The position numbers and the translations under genes are program-made. Positions 43,285 to 54,037 of a stretch of 64,000 bases of DNA are shown here, in pieces. Each line of letters starts with the position of its first letter. Position 1 is the first letter of the stretch. Below the pieces are notes generated by a model. It did no database searches, was not told the origin of the DNA, and saw nothing but the letters and a program-made list of their open reading frames with translations. Origin of the DNA: AC-32 sp963821495 (GTDB lineage Bacteria > Actinomycetota > Thermoleophilia > Gaiellales > Gaiellaceae); assembly GCA_963821495.1 (NCBI GenBank), contig CAWGEA010000003.1:186001-250000 (forward strand), given 5' to 3'.

Positions 43285-43853
43285 ATAAGCGCTTGGCCGA
43301 CTACGGGCTTCACTCCGAGCGCGTGATGTGGCCCGACAAGGGCCCGGGCGTCTTCGAGCAGGAGCTCGGCGACCTCGAGCAGCGGCTGATGCTGACGTCC
43401 GTGGACAAGGCGGTCGCCTGGGCGCAGTCGAGCTCCGTGTGGCCGGACACCTTCGGTCTCGCGTGCTGCGCGATCGAGATGATGTCGATCGTCTCCGCGC
43501 GCTACGACGTCGCGCGCTTCGGCGCCGAGGTCTTCCGCTCCTCGCCGCGCCAGGCCGACCTGCTGATCGTCTCCGGCCGCGTCGCGCACAAGATGGCCGC
43601 GCCGCTGCGCCAGATCTACGACCAGATGCTCGAGCCCAAGTGGGTGATCGCGATGGGGGCCTGCGCGAGCTCGGGCGGGATGTTCAACAACTACACCGTC
43701 CTCCAGGGCGTGGACAAGGTGGTCGCCGTCGACATCCACGTGCCGGGCTGCCCCCCGCGGCCGGAGGCGCTGGTCGAGGGCATCGTCCGGCTGCAGGAGA
43801 AGATCAAGGCGGGCGTGCCGCCGGCGTACGAGATCCGCGGAGTCGCGTCCTGA
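43281..43853 (+). CDS. nuoB: NADH-quinone oxidoreductase subunit B
   Basis: 190 residues. The ligands of cluster N2 are in TFGLACCAIEMM (two adjacent cysteines), GACASSGGMF and VPGCPPRPEAL. This cluster passes electrons to the quinone. The N-terminal ~30 residues extend beyond the core. The ATG overlaps nuoA by 4 nt; the stop overlaps the CTG start of nuoC. Confidence 0.97.
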   Translation: MNKRLADYGLHSERVMWPDKGPGVFEQELGDLEQRLMLTSVDKAVAWAQSSSVWPDTFGLACCAIEMMSIVSARYDVARFGAEVFRSSPRQADLLIVSGRVAHKMAAPLRQIYDQMLEPKWVIAMGACASSGGMFNNYTVLQGVDKVVAVDIHVPGCPPRPEALVEGIVRLQEKIKAGVPPAYEIRGVAS

Positions 43854-44392
43854 CCTACGAGGGCGTCCCCGGCCTCGTCGAGACGCGCGAGGCGCACGGC
43901 GAGACGACTCTGGTCGTCGACCCGGCGCGGCTCGTCGAGGCCTGTCGGCACCTGCGCGACGAGGAGGGCTTCTCGATGCTCGCCGACATCACGCCGACCG
44001 ACTACCTCGGCTGGGGCGACCGGGGCGCCGCCGGCTACATCGGCAACGAGTGGGGTCGCGACCTCAACTCGCCGGGCTCGCAAGGCCTCGCCCGCACACC
44101 CGACCCGAGGCCGAAGCGCTTCTCGGTCAACTACCACTTGGTCGCCGTCCCCGGCGCACGCCGCGTCCGCGTCCAGGTCTGGCTCGACGACGGCCAGCCG
44201 GTCGACAGCGTGATCTCGGTCTGGCCGACCGCCGACTGGTTCGAGCGCGAGGCCTGGGACATGATGGGCATCCCGGTCTCGGGGCACCCGAACCTCGCCC
44301 GCATCCTGATGGAGGACGACTGGGAGGGGCACCCGCTGCGCAAGGACTACCCGATCGGCGGCGAGCCGGTCCGCTTCTCCGGAGAAGAGTGA
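43850..44392 (+). CDS. nuoC: NADH-quinone oxidoreductase subunit C (CTG start)
   Basis: 180 residues. FSMLADITPTDYLGWGDRG and the signature ADWFEREAWDMMGIPVSGHP, followed by LRKDYPIGGEPV, identify the 30-kDa subunit of the peripheral arm. No ATG, GTG or TTG exists between the nuoB stop and the conserved region. The only fitting start is CTG at 43850, which overlaps the nuoB stop as CTGA and is preceded by CGGAG. Low-efficiency initiation coupled to nuoB translation is likely. Confidence 0.92.
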   Translation: MTYEGVPGLVETREAHGETTLVVDPARLVEACRHLRDEEGFSMLADITPTDYLGWGDRGAAGYIGNEWGRDLNSPGSQGLARTPDPRPKRFSVNYHLVAVPGARRVRVQVWLDDGQPVDSVISVWPTADWFEREAWDMMGIPVSGHPNLARILMEDDWEGHPLRKDYPIGGEPVRFSGEE

Positions 44393-45663
44393 TGGCGCTC
44401 GCTCCCGAGCGTCCGAAGATCTACGAGGGCTCGCGCGTCCCGCAGCCGGTCCCGACGATCCTGCACATCCCCGAGGAACTGGAGGGCTCCGAGGACCTGC
44501 TCCAGATCAACTTCGGCCCGAACCACCCGTCGACGCACGGCGTGCTGCGGCTCGTGATCGACCTGCACGGCGAGCACGTGGTCGGCCTGCGCGCGGTGGT
44601 CGGCTACCTGCACACCGGCTTCGAGAAGAACATGGAGGCCAAGAGCTGGTGGAAGGCGATCACCTACGCCCCGCGGATCGACTACCTCTCCTTCCAGGCG
44701 AACGAGCTCGTCTTCGTGCTCGCGGTCGAGAAGCTGCTCGAGCTCGAAGTGCCGCGCAAGGCGACGTGGATGCGTATGTGCCTCGCCGAGCTGAACCGGA
44801 TCCACTCGCACCTCGTGTGGCTCGCGACCGCGGCTCTGGAGCTCGGGGCGATCTCGATGTTCTGGTACTGCTTCCGCGAGCGCGACCAGATCCTCGACCT
44901 GTTCGAGCTGGTCACCGGGACGCGCATGCACACGCGCTACTACCAGGTCGGCGGGCTGGCCGAGGAGATCCCAGCCGGCTTTTTCCCCGAGGCGCGCAAG
45001 TTCGTCTCGTGGATGCCGAAGGCGGTCGACGACTACGAGGCGCTGGTCGACCAGAACGCGATCTGGCTCGAGCGCACCAAGGGGCTCGGACTGCTCTCGG
45101 CCGAGGACGCGATCGCGCTCGGGCAGACCGGCCCCGTGCTGCGGGGCTCGGGCGTCGACTGGGACCTGCGCAAGGCCCAGCCGTACCTGGCCTACGACCA
45201 GGTCGACTTCCGCGTGCCCGCCTACGAGAACGGCGACGTCTGGGATCGGTACAAGGTGCACATGGACGAGATGCGGGAGTCGACCCGCATCGTCGCCCAG
45301 TGCCTCGACCGGCTCGAGGAGATGGAGGGCGAGCCGTGGATCGCCGACGACCGCAAGGTCGTGCTGCCGCCGCGCGAGGAGCTCCACACCTCGATGGAGT
45401 CCCTGATCCACCACTTCAAGATCGTCACGGAGGGCTACCGCGTGCCCGAGGGCGAGGTCTACGTGCCGGTCGAGTCGCCTCGCGGCGAGCTCGGCTGCTA
45501 CGTCGTCTCCGACGGTGGTGCCAGGCCGTGGCGGGTGAAGTTCAGGGCGCCGAGCTTCGTCGCGCTCGAGGCGACGGCGACCTGCATGTCCGACGCGCTC
45601 GTCGCCGACCTGATCGCGATTGTCGGCTCGCTGGACACGGTGATGGGCGAGGTCGACCGGTGA
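44392..45663 (+). CDS. nuoD: NADH-quinone oxidoreductase subunit D
   Basis: 423 residues. INFGPNHPSTHGVLRLVIDL, HTGFEKNMEAKSWWKAITY and RSPRGELG-like SPRGELGCYVVSDGG are conserved in the 49-kDa subunit, which forms most of the quinone site with NuoB. The ATG overlaps the nuoC stop (TGATG). The C-terminus ends in GEVDR as in most bacterial NuoD. Confidence 0.97.
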   Translation: MALAPERPKIYEGSRVPQPVPTILHIPEELEGSEDLLQINFGPNHPSTHGVLRLVIDLHGEHVVGLRAVVGYLHTGFEKNMEAKSWWKAITYAPRIDYLSFQANELVFVLAVEKLLELEVPRKATWMRMCLAELNRIHSHLVWLATAALELGAISMFWYCFRERDQILDLFELVTGTRMHTRYYQVGGLAEEIPAGFFPEARKFVSWMPKAVDDYEALVDQNAIWLERTKGLGLLSAEDAIALGQTGPVLRGSGVDWDLRKAQPYLAYDQVDFRVPAYENGDVWDRYKVHMDEMRESTRIVAQCLDRLEEMEGEPWIADDRKVVLPPREELHTSMESLIHHFKIVTEGYRVPEGEVYVPVESPRGELGCYVVSDGGARPWRVKFRAPSFVALEATATCMSDALVADLIAIVGSLDTVMGEVDR

Positions 45664-46113
45664 GCTTCGACAACGAGGTGCGGGCGCTGGCGGAGCAGTA
45701 CCCGGACTCGCGCACCGCGATCCTTCCGGCGCTGCGGCTCGCGCAGGAGCAGAACGGCGGCTGGCTGACGACCGAGTCGTTCGAGCAGGTCGGTGAGGCG
45801 CTCGGCCTGACGCCCGCCTACTGCCAGGCCGTCGCCTCCTTCTACGACATGTTCCACCTGGCGCCCGTAGGGCGGCACACGATCGAGGTCTGCACGAACC
45901 TCTCCTGCGCGCTCTCGGGGGCGCAGCAGGTGGTGAACGCCTTCGAGTCGGAGCTCGGGGTCGCCCCCGGCGAGACGACCGAGGACGGCGAGATCACCTT
46001 CCGCGCGGTCGAGTGCCTCGGCGGCTGCGGCTACGCGACGGTCGTCGCCGTCGACAACCGCTACCGCCAGCACGTGAAGCCCGAGGACGTACCGGCGATC
46101 GTGGAGGACGTCC

Positions 46114-46124
<11 letters not shown>
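45660..46124 (+). CDS. nuoE: NADH-quinone oxidoreductase subunit E
   Basis: 154 residues. The thioredoxin-like fold holds a [2Fe-2S] cluster (N1a): cysteines are in CTNLSC and ECLGGCG. The GTG at 45660 overlaps the nuoD stop by 4 nt. With NuoF and NuoG it makes the NADH-oxidising module. Its end overlaps nuoF by 11 nt. Confidence 0.96.
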
Positions 46125-47426
<1,302 letters not shown>

Positions 47427-47430
<4 letters not shown>

Positions 47431-49616
47431 GCACCCCAGAGCTCGTAACCGTCACGATCGACGGCCGCGAGGTGCAGGTGCCGAAGGGCCTCGGCCTCGT
47501 CGAGACCGCCCTCCACGCCGGGATCGAGATCCCGGTCTTCTGCTACGAACCCCGGCTCGGCCCGGCGGTGGGCGCGTGCCGCATGTGCCTGGTCGAGGTC
47601 GAGGGCCTGCCGAAGCTCCAGGCCGGCTGCACGATGACCGCGCAGGACGGAATGAAGGTCCACACCGCACAGAGCTCCGAGAAGGCGGCCGAGGGCCAGA
47701 ACGCGACGCTCGAGTTCATCCTCGTCAACCACCCGCTCGACTGCCCCGTCTGCGACAAGGGCGGCGAGTGCCCGCTGCAGGACCTCACCTTCCGCTGGGG
47801 CCCCGGCGCGACACGGATGGAGTTCGAAAAGCGCACGCTCGAGAAGCCGATTCCGATCTCGCCGGCGATCGCCCTCGACCGCGAGCGCTGCATCCTCTGC
47901 TACCGCTGCACGCGGTTCTCCGAGAGCGTGGCCGAGGACGGCCAGCTCGTCGCGCAGAACCGCGGCGCGCAGTCGGTGATCGCGACCTTCGAGGACCGGC
48001 CCTACCGCGCGCCGTTCTCCGGGAACGTGCTCGAGCTCTGCCCTGTCGGCGCGCTCACCTCGACGCAGTACCGCTTCGAGGCGCGGCCGTGGGAGATCCA
48101 GAACGTGCCGTCGATCTGCGGCCTCTGCCCGGTCGGCTGCAACATCGCCGCGACGACGCGCGAGGGCAAGGTGAAGCGCGTCATGTCGCGCAACCACCCC
48201 CAGGTCGACGAGGGGTGGCTCTGCGACAAGGGCCGCTTCGGCTTCACGCACCTCTACGCGCGCGACCGGATCACCGACCCGCTGCGCCGCGTTCGGCGAC
48301 GAGGGCTCGAGGAGCTCTCCTGGGACGACGCCCTCGATGAGGCCGAGCGGCTGCTGCGTGGCGCGGAGGGCCGCATCGTGACCGCGCTCTCGGGCTCGGA
48401 GACCGTCGAGCAGGCCTACGCGCTCGGCAAGCTCCTGCGCGTCGGGCTCGGCGCGCACACCGCGTTGCTTCCAGAGGAGACGAGCCCGGCGCTCGACGCC
48501 TACCGGCTGCCACTCTCGGCGATCCGCGACGCCGAGCTGGTGGTCGTGCTGGGCGACGAGCCGGTGGCCGAGCGCGCACCGATCGTCGACCTCTGGATCA
48601 GAGCGGCGCGCCGCAACGGCGCCGAAATCCACGAGGCCGGCGACGCACTCGAGGGCTGCCGCCGGCTCGCGGGCGGAGACGACGAGCTGGGCAAGCGGCT
48701 GCGCGAGAGCGAGCGCGCGATCCTGATCTGGTCGAGCGAGGAAGGGGCAGGTGGCGCACACCTCGCCGCGCTCGCGCGGGAGCTGGGCTTCGCCGGCCGC
48801 CCGGCCAGCGGCGCCTTCCACCTGCCGCGCACCGTCAACGGCCGCGGGGTGGCCGACGCCTGGGCGGCCGCCTCCGACGGAGAGGGCGAGGCGCCGGACC
48901 CGATCGGGCTGCTGATCGTCTCGGGCGACGAGGCCGCGGCCGACCCGAACGCGCGTGCGCTCGCCGAGCGAGCGGAGCGGGTGCTGGTGACGTCGATGTT
49001 CCAGGGCCTCGCGGCAGGCTGGGCCGACCTCGTTCTCCCGGGGACGAGCTACCTCGAGCGCGACGGCACCTACGTCAACCTCGAGGGCCGCCTGCAGCGC
49101 CTGCGCCGCACCGCCATCCCGCCCGCGCCCGACGAGCTCGCCTGGATCGCGCGGCTGGCCGAGCGCTTCGACGTCGACCTCCCGCCCTACCCGTCGGCCG
49201 TCTTCGCGGAGCTCTCGGAGCGGATCTACGACGGCCTGCCCTTCGGCGAGGTCGGCGAGCACGCCGAGCTGCGCACGCGCAGCGAGGCTCCTGCGCCCGG
49301 GCTCCCCGAGGAGCCGTCCGCGGCCAAGGGCAAGAGGAAGGGCCTGCAGCTCGTCCGCTACAAGGCGCTCTTCTCCGGCCCCGCGGTCGAGCGGGTGCCG
49401 GAGCTGCAGTTCCAGCGCCCCGCCGCCGAGGTCGAGCTCGCTCCCGACGACGCCGCCAAGCGCAAGATCGCGAGCGGCGACACCGTCACGGTCTCGCACA
49501 ACGGCACCTCGCTGGAGCTGCGCGCGCGTGTGAACAGGAGCCTTCGTGCGGGGGTGGTCAGGATCGCCGCCGAGCACGCAGGCGCTCTGGGCGGACGGGT
49601 CGAGGTGGCGAAGTGA
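47427..49616 (+). CDS. nuoG: NADH-quinone oxidoreductase subunit G
   Basis: 729 residues. The N-terminal [2Fe-2S] domain has cysteines in CYEPRLGPAVGACRMC; next LDCPVCDKGGECPLQD and CILCYRCTRF hold [4Fe-4S] clusters. A further four-cysteine site (CGLCPVGCN and WLCDKGRFGF) corresponds to the extra cluster N7 of some bacteria. The rest is a degenerate molybdopterin-oxidoreductase domain. It is the largest peripheral subunit. A 67-nt gap separates it from nuoH, the longest gap in the operon. Confidence 0.95.
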
Positions 49617-49683
49617 CCACGCTACGCGTCTGGCTTGAACCCCAATCGTTCATGGCCGGCCCACGTGAGCCAGCCCAGCCGCC

Positions 49684-50685
49684 ATGGGAGCGAGAGCCGT
49701 GACCGAGCCCTGGTGGATCGCCCTCATCGAGGCGCTCCTGATCGTCAACCTGCTGATGCTCACCTTCGCCTACATGACGTGGGTCGAACGCAAGGTCCTC
49801 GGCCGCATGCAGCTGCGCTACGGGCCCAACCGCGCCGGCCCCTTCGGCTTGCTGCAGCCCATCGCCGACCTGGTGAAGCTGATCCGCAAGGAGGCCTTCT
49901 ACCCGGAGAGCGCGGTCGACGTCCTCTACATCGCCGCCCCGGTGCTGTCGGCGTTCACGGCTCTGGCCGCGTTCAGCGTGATCCCGTTCGGCCCCGGCTG
50001 GGAGATCGCCGGCTACACGGTCAACGGCGTCGTCGCGCCGATCCCGATCTCGCTGATCCTGATCTTCGCGCTCAGCTCGCTCGGGATCTACGGGTTCATC
50101 GTCGGCGGCTGGGCCTCGCACTCGAAGTTCGCGCTGCTCGGCTCGATGCGCACCTGCGCGCAGATGGTCTCGTACGAGGTCTCGCTCACCTTCGCCGTGC
50201 TCGGCGTCGTGCTGATGGGCCGGTCGCTCTCGCTCGTCGACATCGTCGAGAAGCAGCACGACACGATCTGGTTCGCGGCGCCGCAGGTCGTCGGGCTGGT
50301 CGTGTTCTTCATCGCCGGGATCGCCGAGACCAACCGCCCGCCGTTCGACCTCCCGGAGGCCGACACCGAGCTCGTCGCCGGCTACCACACCGAGTACAGC
50401 GGCATGCGCTTCGGCCTCTACCAGATGGGCGAGTACGTGAACATGATCACGCTCTCCGCGCTGGCCGTGACGCTCTTCTTCGGCGGCTGGTACGGGCCTT
50501 GGGCGCCGCTCGGGCCGCTCTGGTTCCTGATCAAGCTGCTGATCATCCTCTTCCTCTTCCTCTGGATCCGCGCGACGCTGCCGCGCCTGCGCTACGACCA
50601 GCTGATGCGCTTCGGCTGGAAGGTGCTGCTGCCGGTGGCGACGATCAACGCGCTCGTCACCGCGGCCTGCGTGGTGGCTTTTTGA
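49684..50685 (+). CDS. nuoH: NADH-quinone oxidoreductase subunit H
   Basis: 333 residues with eight helices. TWVERKVLGRMQLRYGPNRA and AETNRPPFDLPEADTELVAG are the conserved cytoplasmic loops that line the quinone tunnel. ATG 49684 or GTG 49699 are possible starts; the first is kept because the family often has a short N-terminal extension. It links the peripheral arm to the membrane arm. Confidence 0.96.
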   Translation: MGARAVTEPWWIALIEALLIVNLLMLTFAYMTWVERKVLGRMQLRYGPNRAGPFGLLQPIADLVKLIRKEAFYPESAVDVLYIAAPVLSAFTALAAFSVIPFGPGWEIAGYTVNGVVAPIPISLILIFALSSLGIYGFIVGGWASHSKFALLGSMRTCAQMVSYEVSLTFAVLGVVLMGRSLSLVDIVEKQHDTIWFAAPQVVGLVVFFIAGIAETNRPPFDLPEADTELVAGYHTEYSGMRFGLYQMGEYVNMITLSALAVTLFFGGWYGPWAPLGPLWFLIKLLIILFLFLWIRATLPRLRYDQLMRFGWKVLLPVATINALVTAACVVAF

Positions 50686-50737
50686 TGCCGCGTCCGTCTG
50701 CGGTGACGGAACGACTTGCCCATGGTCGGGAGGACGC

Positions 50738-51235
50738 GTGAGTCCCAACCCGCTCGACAGCTTCAAGGGCTTCGGCGTCACCTTCAAGCAGATCTTCAAG
50801 AAGCCGATCACGCAGCAGTACCCGGAGTACAAGCGGCCGCTCTACCCGCGCTTCCGTGGGCGGCACCGGTTGCACGTGCACGAGAACGGGCTCGAGAAGT
50901 GCGTCGGCTGCTCGCTCTGCGCCGCTGCCTGCCCGGCCGACTGCATCCGCGTCGTGGCGGCCGAGAACACTCCCGACAACCGCGTCTCGGCCGGCGAGCG
51001 CTACGCGCGCATCTACGAGATCAACATGAGCCGCTGCATCTTCTGCGGCTACTGCGAGCTCGCGTGCCCGTTCGACGCGATCACCCTCGGCAACGAGTTC
51101 GAGCTCTCCGAGTACTCCCGCGACGACCTCATCTACACGAAGGACATGCTCCTCGCCGAGCCGATCAAGAAGGTGCCGGTCGCCGACGCGGAGCTCTACG
51201 ACACGCCGATTCCCTACTACAGAGCGCATTCGTGA
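50738..51235 (+). CDS. nuoI: NADH-quinone oxidoreductase subunit I
   Basis: 165 residues. Two ferredoxin-type [4Fe-4S] motifs, CVGCSLCAAACPADCI and CIFCGYCELACPFDAI, hold clusters N6a and N6b. The N-terminal part (GFGVTFKQIFKKPITQQYPE) is the usual amphipathic anchor. GTG 50738 starts the gene. It overlaps nuoJ by 4 nt. Confidence 0.97.
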   Translation: MSPNPLDSFKGFGVTFKQIFKKPITQQYPEYKRPLYPRFRGRHRLHVHENGLEKCVGCSLCAAACPADCIRVVAAENTPDNRVSAGERYARIYEINMSRCIFCGYCELACPFDAITLGNEFELSEYSRDDLIYTKDMLLAEPIKKVPVADAELYDTPIPYYRAHS

Positions 51236-51789
51236 TCCTCGCCTCGGCGTCGAACGTGCTCGTCTGGGGCGTGTGGGTGGTCGCAGCCTTCGCGTGCGTC
51301 GGCACGGGCATCGCCGTGATCTCGTTCTCAAACCCCTTCTACTCCGCGCTGTCGCTGATCGGGAACCTCGCCTCGCTCGCGGTCCTGTACCTGCTGCTCT
51401 CGGCGGAGTTCGTGGCCGCCGCGCAGGTGCTCGTCTACGCGGGGGCGGTGATGGTGATGTTCCTGTTCGTGATCGCCTACCTCGGCGGCCGCGCGGACGC
51501 GCCGTGGGCGGGCGGCCCGAGCTGGCAGGCGCTCGGAGCGGTCGCCGCCTCGGCCGCGCTCTTCGTCGAGGTGATCGTCGTCGTCGGCCTGAAGACGAGC
51601 GGGCGGCTCTCGCACCAGGCGGAGCTCGACTCCGCCTTCGGCCGGCCGCACGAGATCGGCCGGCTGTTCCTGACCGACCACCTGCTCGCGTTCGAGATCA
51701 CCTCGATCGTGCTGCTCGTGGCCGCGGTCGGCGGCGTGATCCTCGGCAGCCACTCGCGCGAGACGCCGGCGGTGGAGACCCGGCAGTGA
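51232..51789 (+). CDS. nuoJ: NADH-quinone oxidoreductase subunit J
   Basis: 185 residues with five helices. AAQVLVYAGAVMVMFLFVIA is the conserved third helix with its pi-bulge region. GTG 51232 overlaps nuoI; the stop overlaps nuoK. Part of the membrane arm between NuoA/H and the antiporter-like subunits. Confidence 0.95.
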   Translation: MILASASNVLVWGVWVVAAFACVGTGIAVISFSNPFYSALSLIGNLASLAVLYLLLSAEFVAAAQVLVYAGAVMVMFLFVIAYLGGRADAPWAGGPSWQALGAVAASAALFVEVIVVVGLKTSGRLSHQAELDSAFGRPHEIGRLFLTDHLLAFEITSIVLLVAAVGGVILGSHSRETPAVETRQ

Positions 51790-52094
51790 AAGGCCCCGAC
51801 GTCGTCTGGTACCTGGCGGTCGCAGGGTTCCTCTTCTGCACCGGCGCCCTCGGGGTGCTGATCCGCCGCAGCCCGCTGATCGTGCTGCTCTCGCTGGAGA
51901 TCATGCTGAACGGGGCGAACCTGGCCCTGATCGCGTTCTCGCGCCACTACGGGCAGGGAGACGGCCAGATCTTCGCGCTGACGGTGATGGCGGTCGCGGC
52001 CTCGGAGGTGGTCGTCGGTCTCGGCCTGATCGTCGCGATCGCGCGCCGCCGGCTCGAGCTCGACGTCGACAAGCTCTCCACTCTCCGCGGATGA
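51786..52094 (+). CDS. nuoK: NADH-quinone oxidoreductase subunit K
   Basis: 102 residues with three helices, starting at GTG 51786 in overlap with nuoJ. LLSLEIMLNGANLALIAFSR holds the membrane glutamate, and a second is in ASEVVVGLGLIVAIARR; both are needed for proton translocation. It overlaps nuoL by 4 nt. Confidence 0.96.
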   Translation: MKGPDVVWYLAVAGFLFCTGALGVLIRRSPLIVLLSLEIMLNGANLALIAFSRHYGQGDGQIFALTVMAVAASEVVVGLGLIVAIARRRLELDVDKLSTLRG

Positions 52095-54037
52095 TCGCGG
52101 CCGCCTGGATCTGCCTGCTCTCGCCGCTCGCCGCGGCGTTGCTGATCACGCTGGCGGGGAACCGCCTCTCGCGCCGCGGAGCCGGCTACTTGGCGACGCT
52201 GTCGGTGGCCGTCTCGTTCGTCGCAGCCGTGGTCGCCTTTGCCACGCTGCTCGGCGACTCCCCGGAGCACCGCTACCACCCCTCGACGCTCTGGAGCTGG
52301 CTGACGGCGGGCCAGCTCGACTTCGGCCTGCGGATCGTCGTCGACCCGCTCTCCGTGATGATGATGCTCGTCGTCTCCGGCGTCGGGATGCTGATCGTCG
52401 CGTACTCGATCGGCTACATGGACCGCGACAACGAGGAGCGGCGCTACTTCGCCTACATGGCGATCTTCGTCTTCTCGATGCTGCTGCTCGTCCAGGGCGG
52501 GAACCTGCTGATGCTGCTCGTCGGCTGGGGCCTCGTCGGGCTCTCGTCGTACCTGCTGATCGGGTTCTGGCACGAGCGGCCGGCCGCGATCGCGGCCGCG
52601 AAGAAGGCCTTCGTGATGAACGCGATCGGCGACGCGACGATGGCGCTCGCGCTCTTTCTGATCATCCAGCGCACCGGCTCGCTGAACTTCGAGGTCGTCT
52701 TCTCGCAGGCCGACTCGATCGGCGGCCCGTGGGCGATGAACCTGATCGCGCTCGGCCTGCTCGGCGGCGCGGTCGCGAAATCGGCGCAGCTGCCGCTGCA
52801 CACGTGGCTTCCGGACGCGATGGAGGGCCCGACCCCGGTCAGCGCCCTGATCCACGCCGCGACGATGGTGACCGCGGGCGTCTACCTGATCGTGCGCACC
52901 GCCCCGCTGTTCGAGCAGGCGCCGAAGGTGCTCGAGCTCTCCGCCGGGCTCGGGGCGATCACGCTCGTCCTGGCGGGCCTGATCGCGCTCGTCCAGACGG
53001 ACATCAAGCGCGTGATCGCCTACTCGACGATGTCGCAGATCGGCTACATGTTCCTCGCGGCCGGGCTCGGGGCCTACGCGAACGCGATGTTCCATCTGAT
53101 GACGCACGCCTTCTTCAAGGCGCTGCTGTTCATGGCTGCAGGCCTCGTGATCCACGCGCTCGCCGGCGAACAGGACATGCGCAAGATGGGCGGCCTGCGA
53201 CGGCTGATGCCGTTCACGTTCGTGACCTTCTCGATCGGTGCGCTCTCGCTCGCGGGGATCCCGCCGTTCGCCGGCTTCTTCTCGAAGGACGCGATCCTGG
53301 CCGCCGCGCTCGACCACGGCTGGTACGGCGAGCTGCTCTGGGTGGCCGGGATGGCCGGTGCGTTCCTGACCGGGCTCTACGCCTTTCGGATGCTGTTCGT
53401 CGTCTTCTGGGGCGAGCCCTCGCCGTTCGTACGCGAGCACCTGATGACGGGCTCGCACGCGCACGCGCCCGAGGGCCACCTCTCGCACGACGGCCACGCC
53501 ACGCACGAGCATGCCGGCGAGGGGCCATTCTCGATGACCTCGACCGTCGGCATCCTCGCGGTGCTCGGCGTGATCGGCGGCTTCCTCCAGTTCGCCGGGA
53601 TCTGGACGCCGCTCTCCGACTGGCTCGAGCCGGTCTCGCGGCCGCTCGTCGAGGCCTCCGGGACGCAGGAGGCGGTCTCGTCGGTGCTCGCCGTCGTGCT
53701 CGGCCTGGCCGGGATCGGCGTCGCCTGGGTCCTCTACGGGAGTGGCACCTCGGAGGTGCCGAGAGTCGCCTGGGCGCAGCGCCTGCTCGAGCGCAAGTTC
53801 TACTTCGACGAGCTCTACGACGCCGCCTTCTACCGGCCGGCGGTCTTCCTCGCCAAGGCCCTCGGGCGCTGGATCGAGCGGCCCCTGGTCTTCGGCTCGG
53901 TGCGCGAACTCGCCCAGGGAGTGCGCTGGCTCGGGCTCGACACCAGCAAGCTGCAGACCGGTCTCGTCCGCACCTACGCGTTCGCGATCGCCGCGAGCCT
54001 TGCGGTGGTCACTCTCGTCTTCGTGGCCGTGCGCTGA
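52091..54037 (+). CDS. nuoL: NADH-quinone oxidoreductase subunit L
   Basis: 648 residues, antiporter-like, with about 14 core helices. THTWLPDAMEGPTPVSALIH-type segment and IKRVIAYSTMSQIGYMFLA are conserved. A histidine-rich loop (SHAHAPEGHLSHDGHATHEH) near residue 455 may bind metal. The C-terminal part includes the lateral helix that runs along the membrane arm. It overlaps nuoM by one base. Confidence 0.95.
   Translation: MIAAAWICLLSPLAAALLITLAGNRLSRRGAGYLATLSVAVSFVAAVVAFATLLGDSPEHRYHPSTLWSWLTAGQLDFGLRIVVDPLSVMMMLVVSGVGMLIVAYSIGYMDRDNEERRYFAYMAIFVFSMLLLVQGGNLLMLLVGWGLVGLSSYLLIGFWHERPAAIAAAKKAFVMNAIGDATMALALFLIIQRTGSLNFEVVFSQADSIGGPWAMNLIALGLLGGAVAKSAQLPLHTWLPDAMEGPTPVSALIHAATMVTAGVYLIVRTAPLFEQAPKVLELSAGLGAITLVLAGLIALVQTDIKRVIAYSTMSQIGYMFLAAGLGAYANAMFHLMTHAFFKALLFMAAGLVIHALAGEQDMRKMGGLRRLMPFTFVTFSIGALSLAGIPPFAGFFSKDAILAAALDHGWYGELLWVAGMAGAFLTGLYAFRMLFVVFWGEPSPFVREHLMTGSHAHAPEGHLSHDGHATHEHAGEGPFSMTSTVGILAVLGVIGGFLQFAGIWTPLSDWLEPVSRPLVEASGTQEAVSSVLAVVLGLAGIGVAWVLYGSGTSEVPRVAWAQRLLERKFYFDELYDAAFYRPAVFLAKALGRWIERPLVFGSVRELAQGVRWLGLDTSKLQTGLVRTYAFAIAASLAVVTLVFVAVR

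Noticed and set aside
53456..53520. Histidine-rich stretch in nuoL as a sign of a fused metal-transport domain
   Set aside because: It is a loop within an otherwise normal NuoL and of low complexity; no extra domain is visible.
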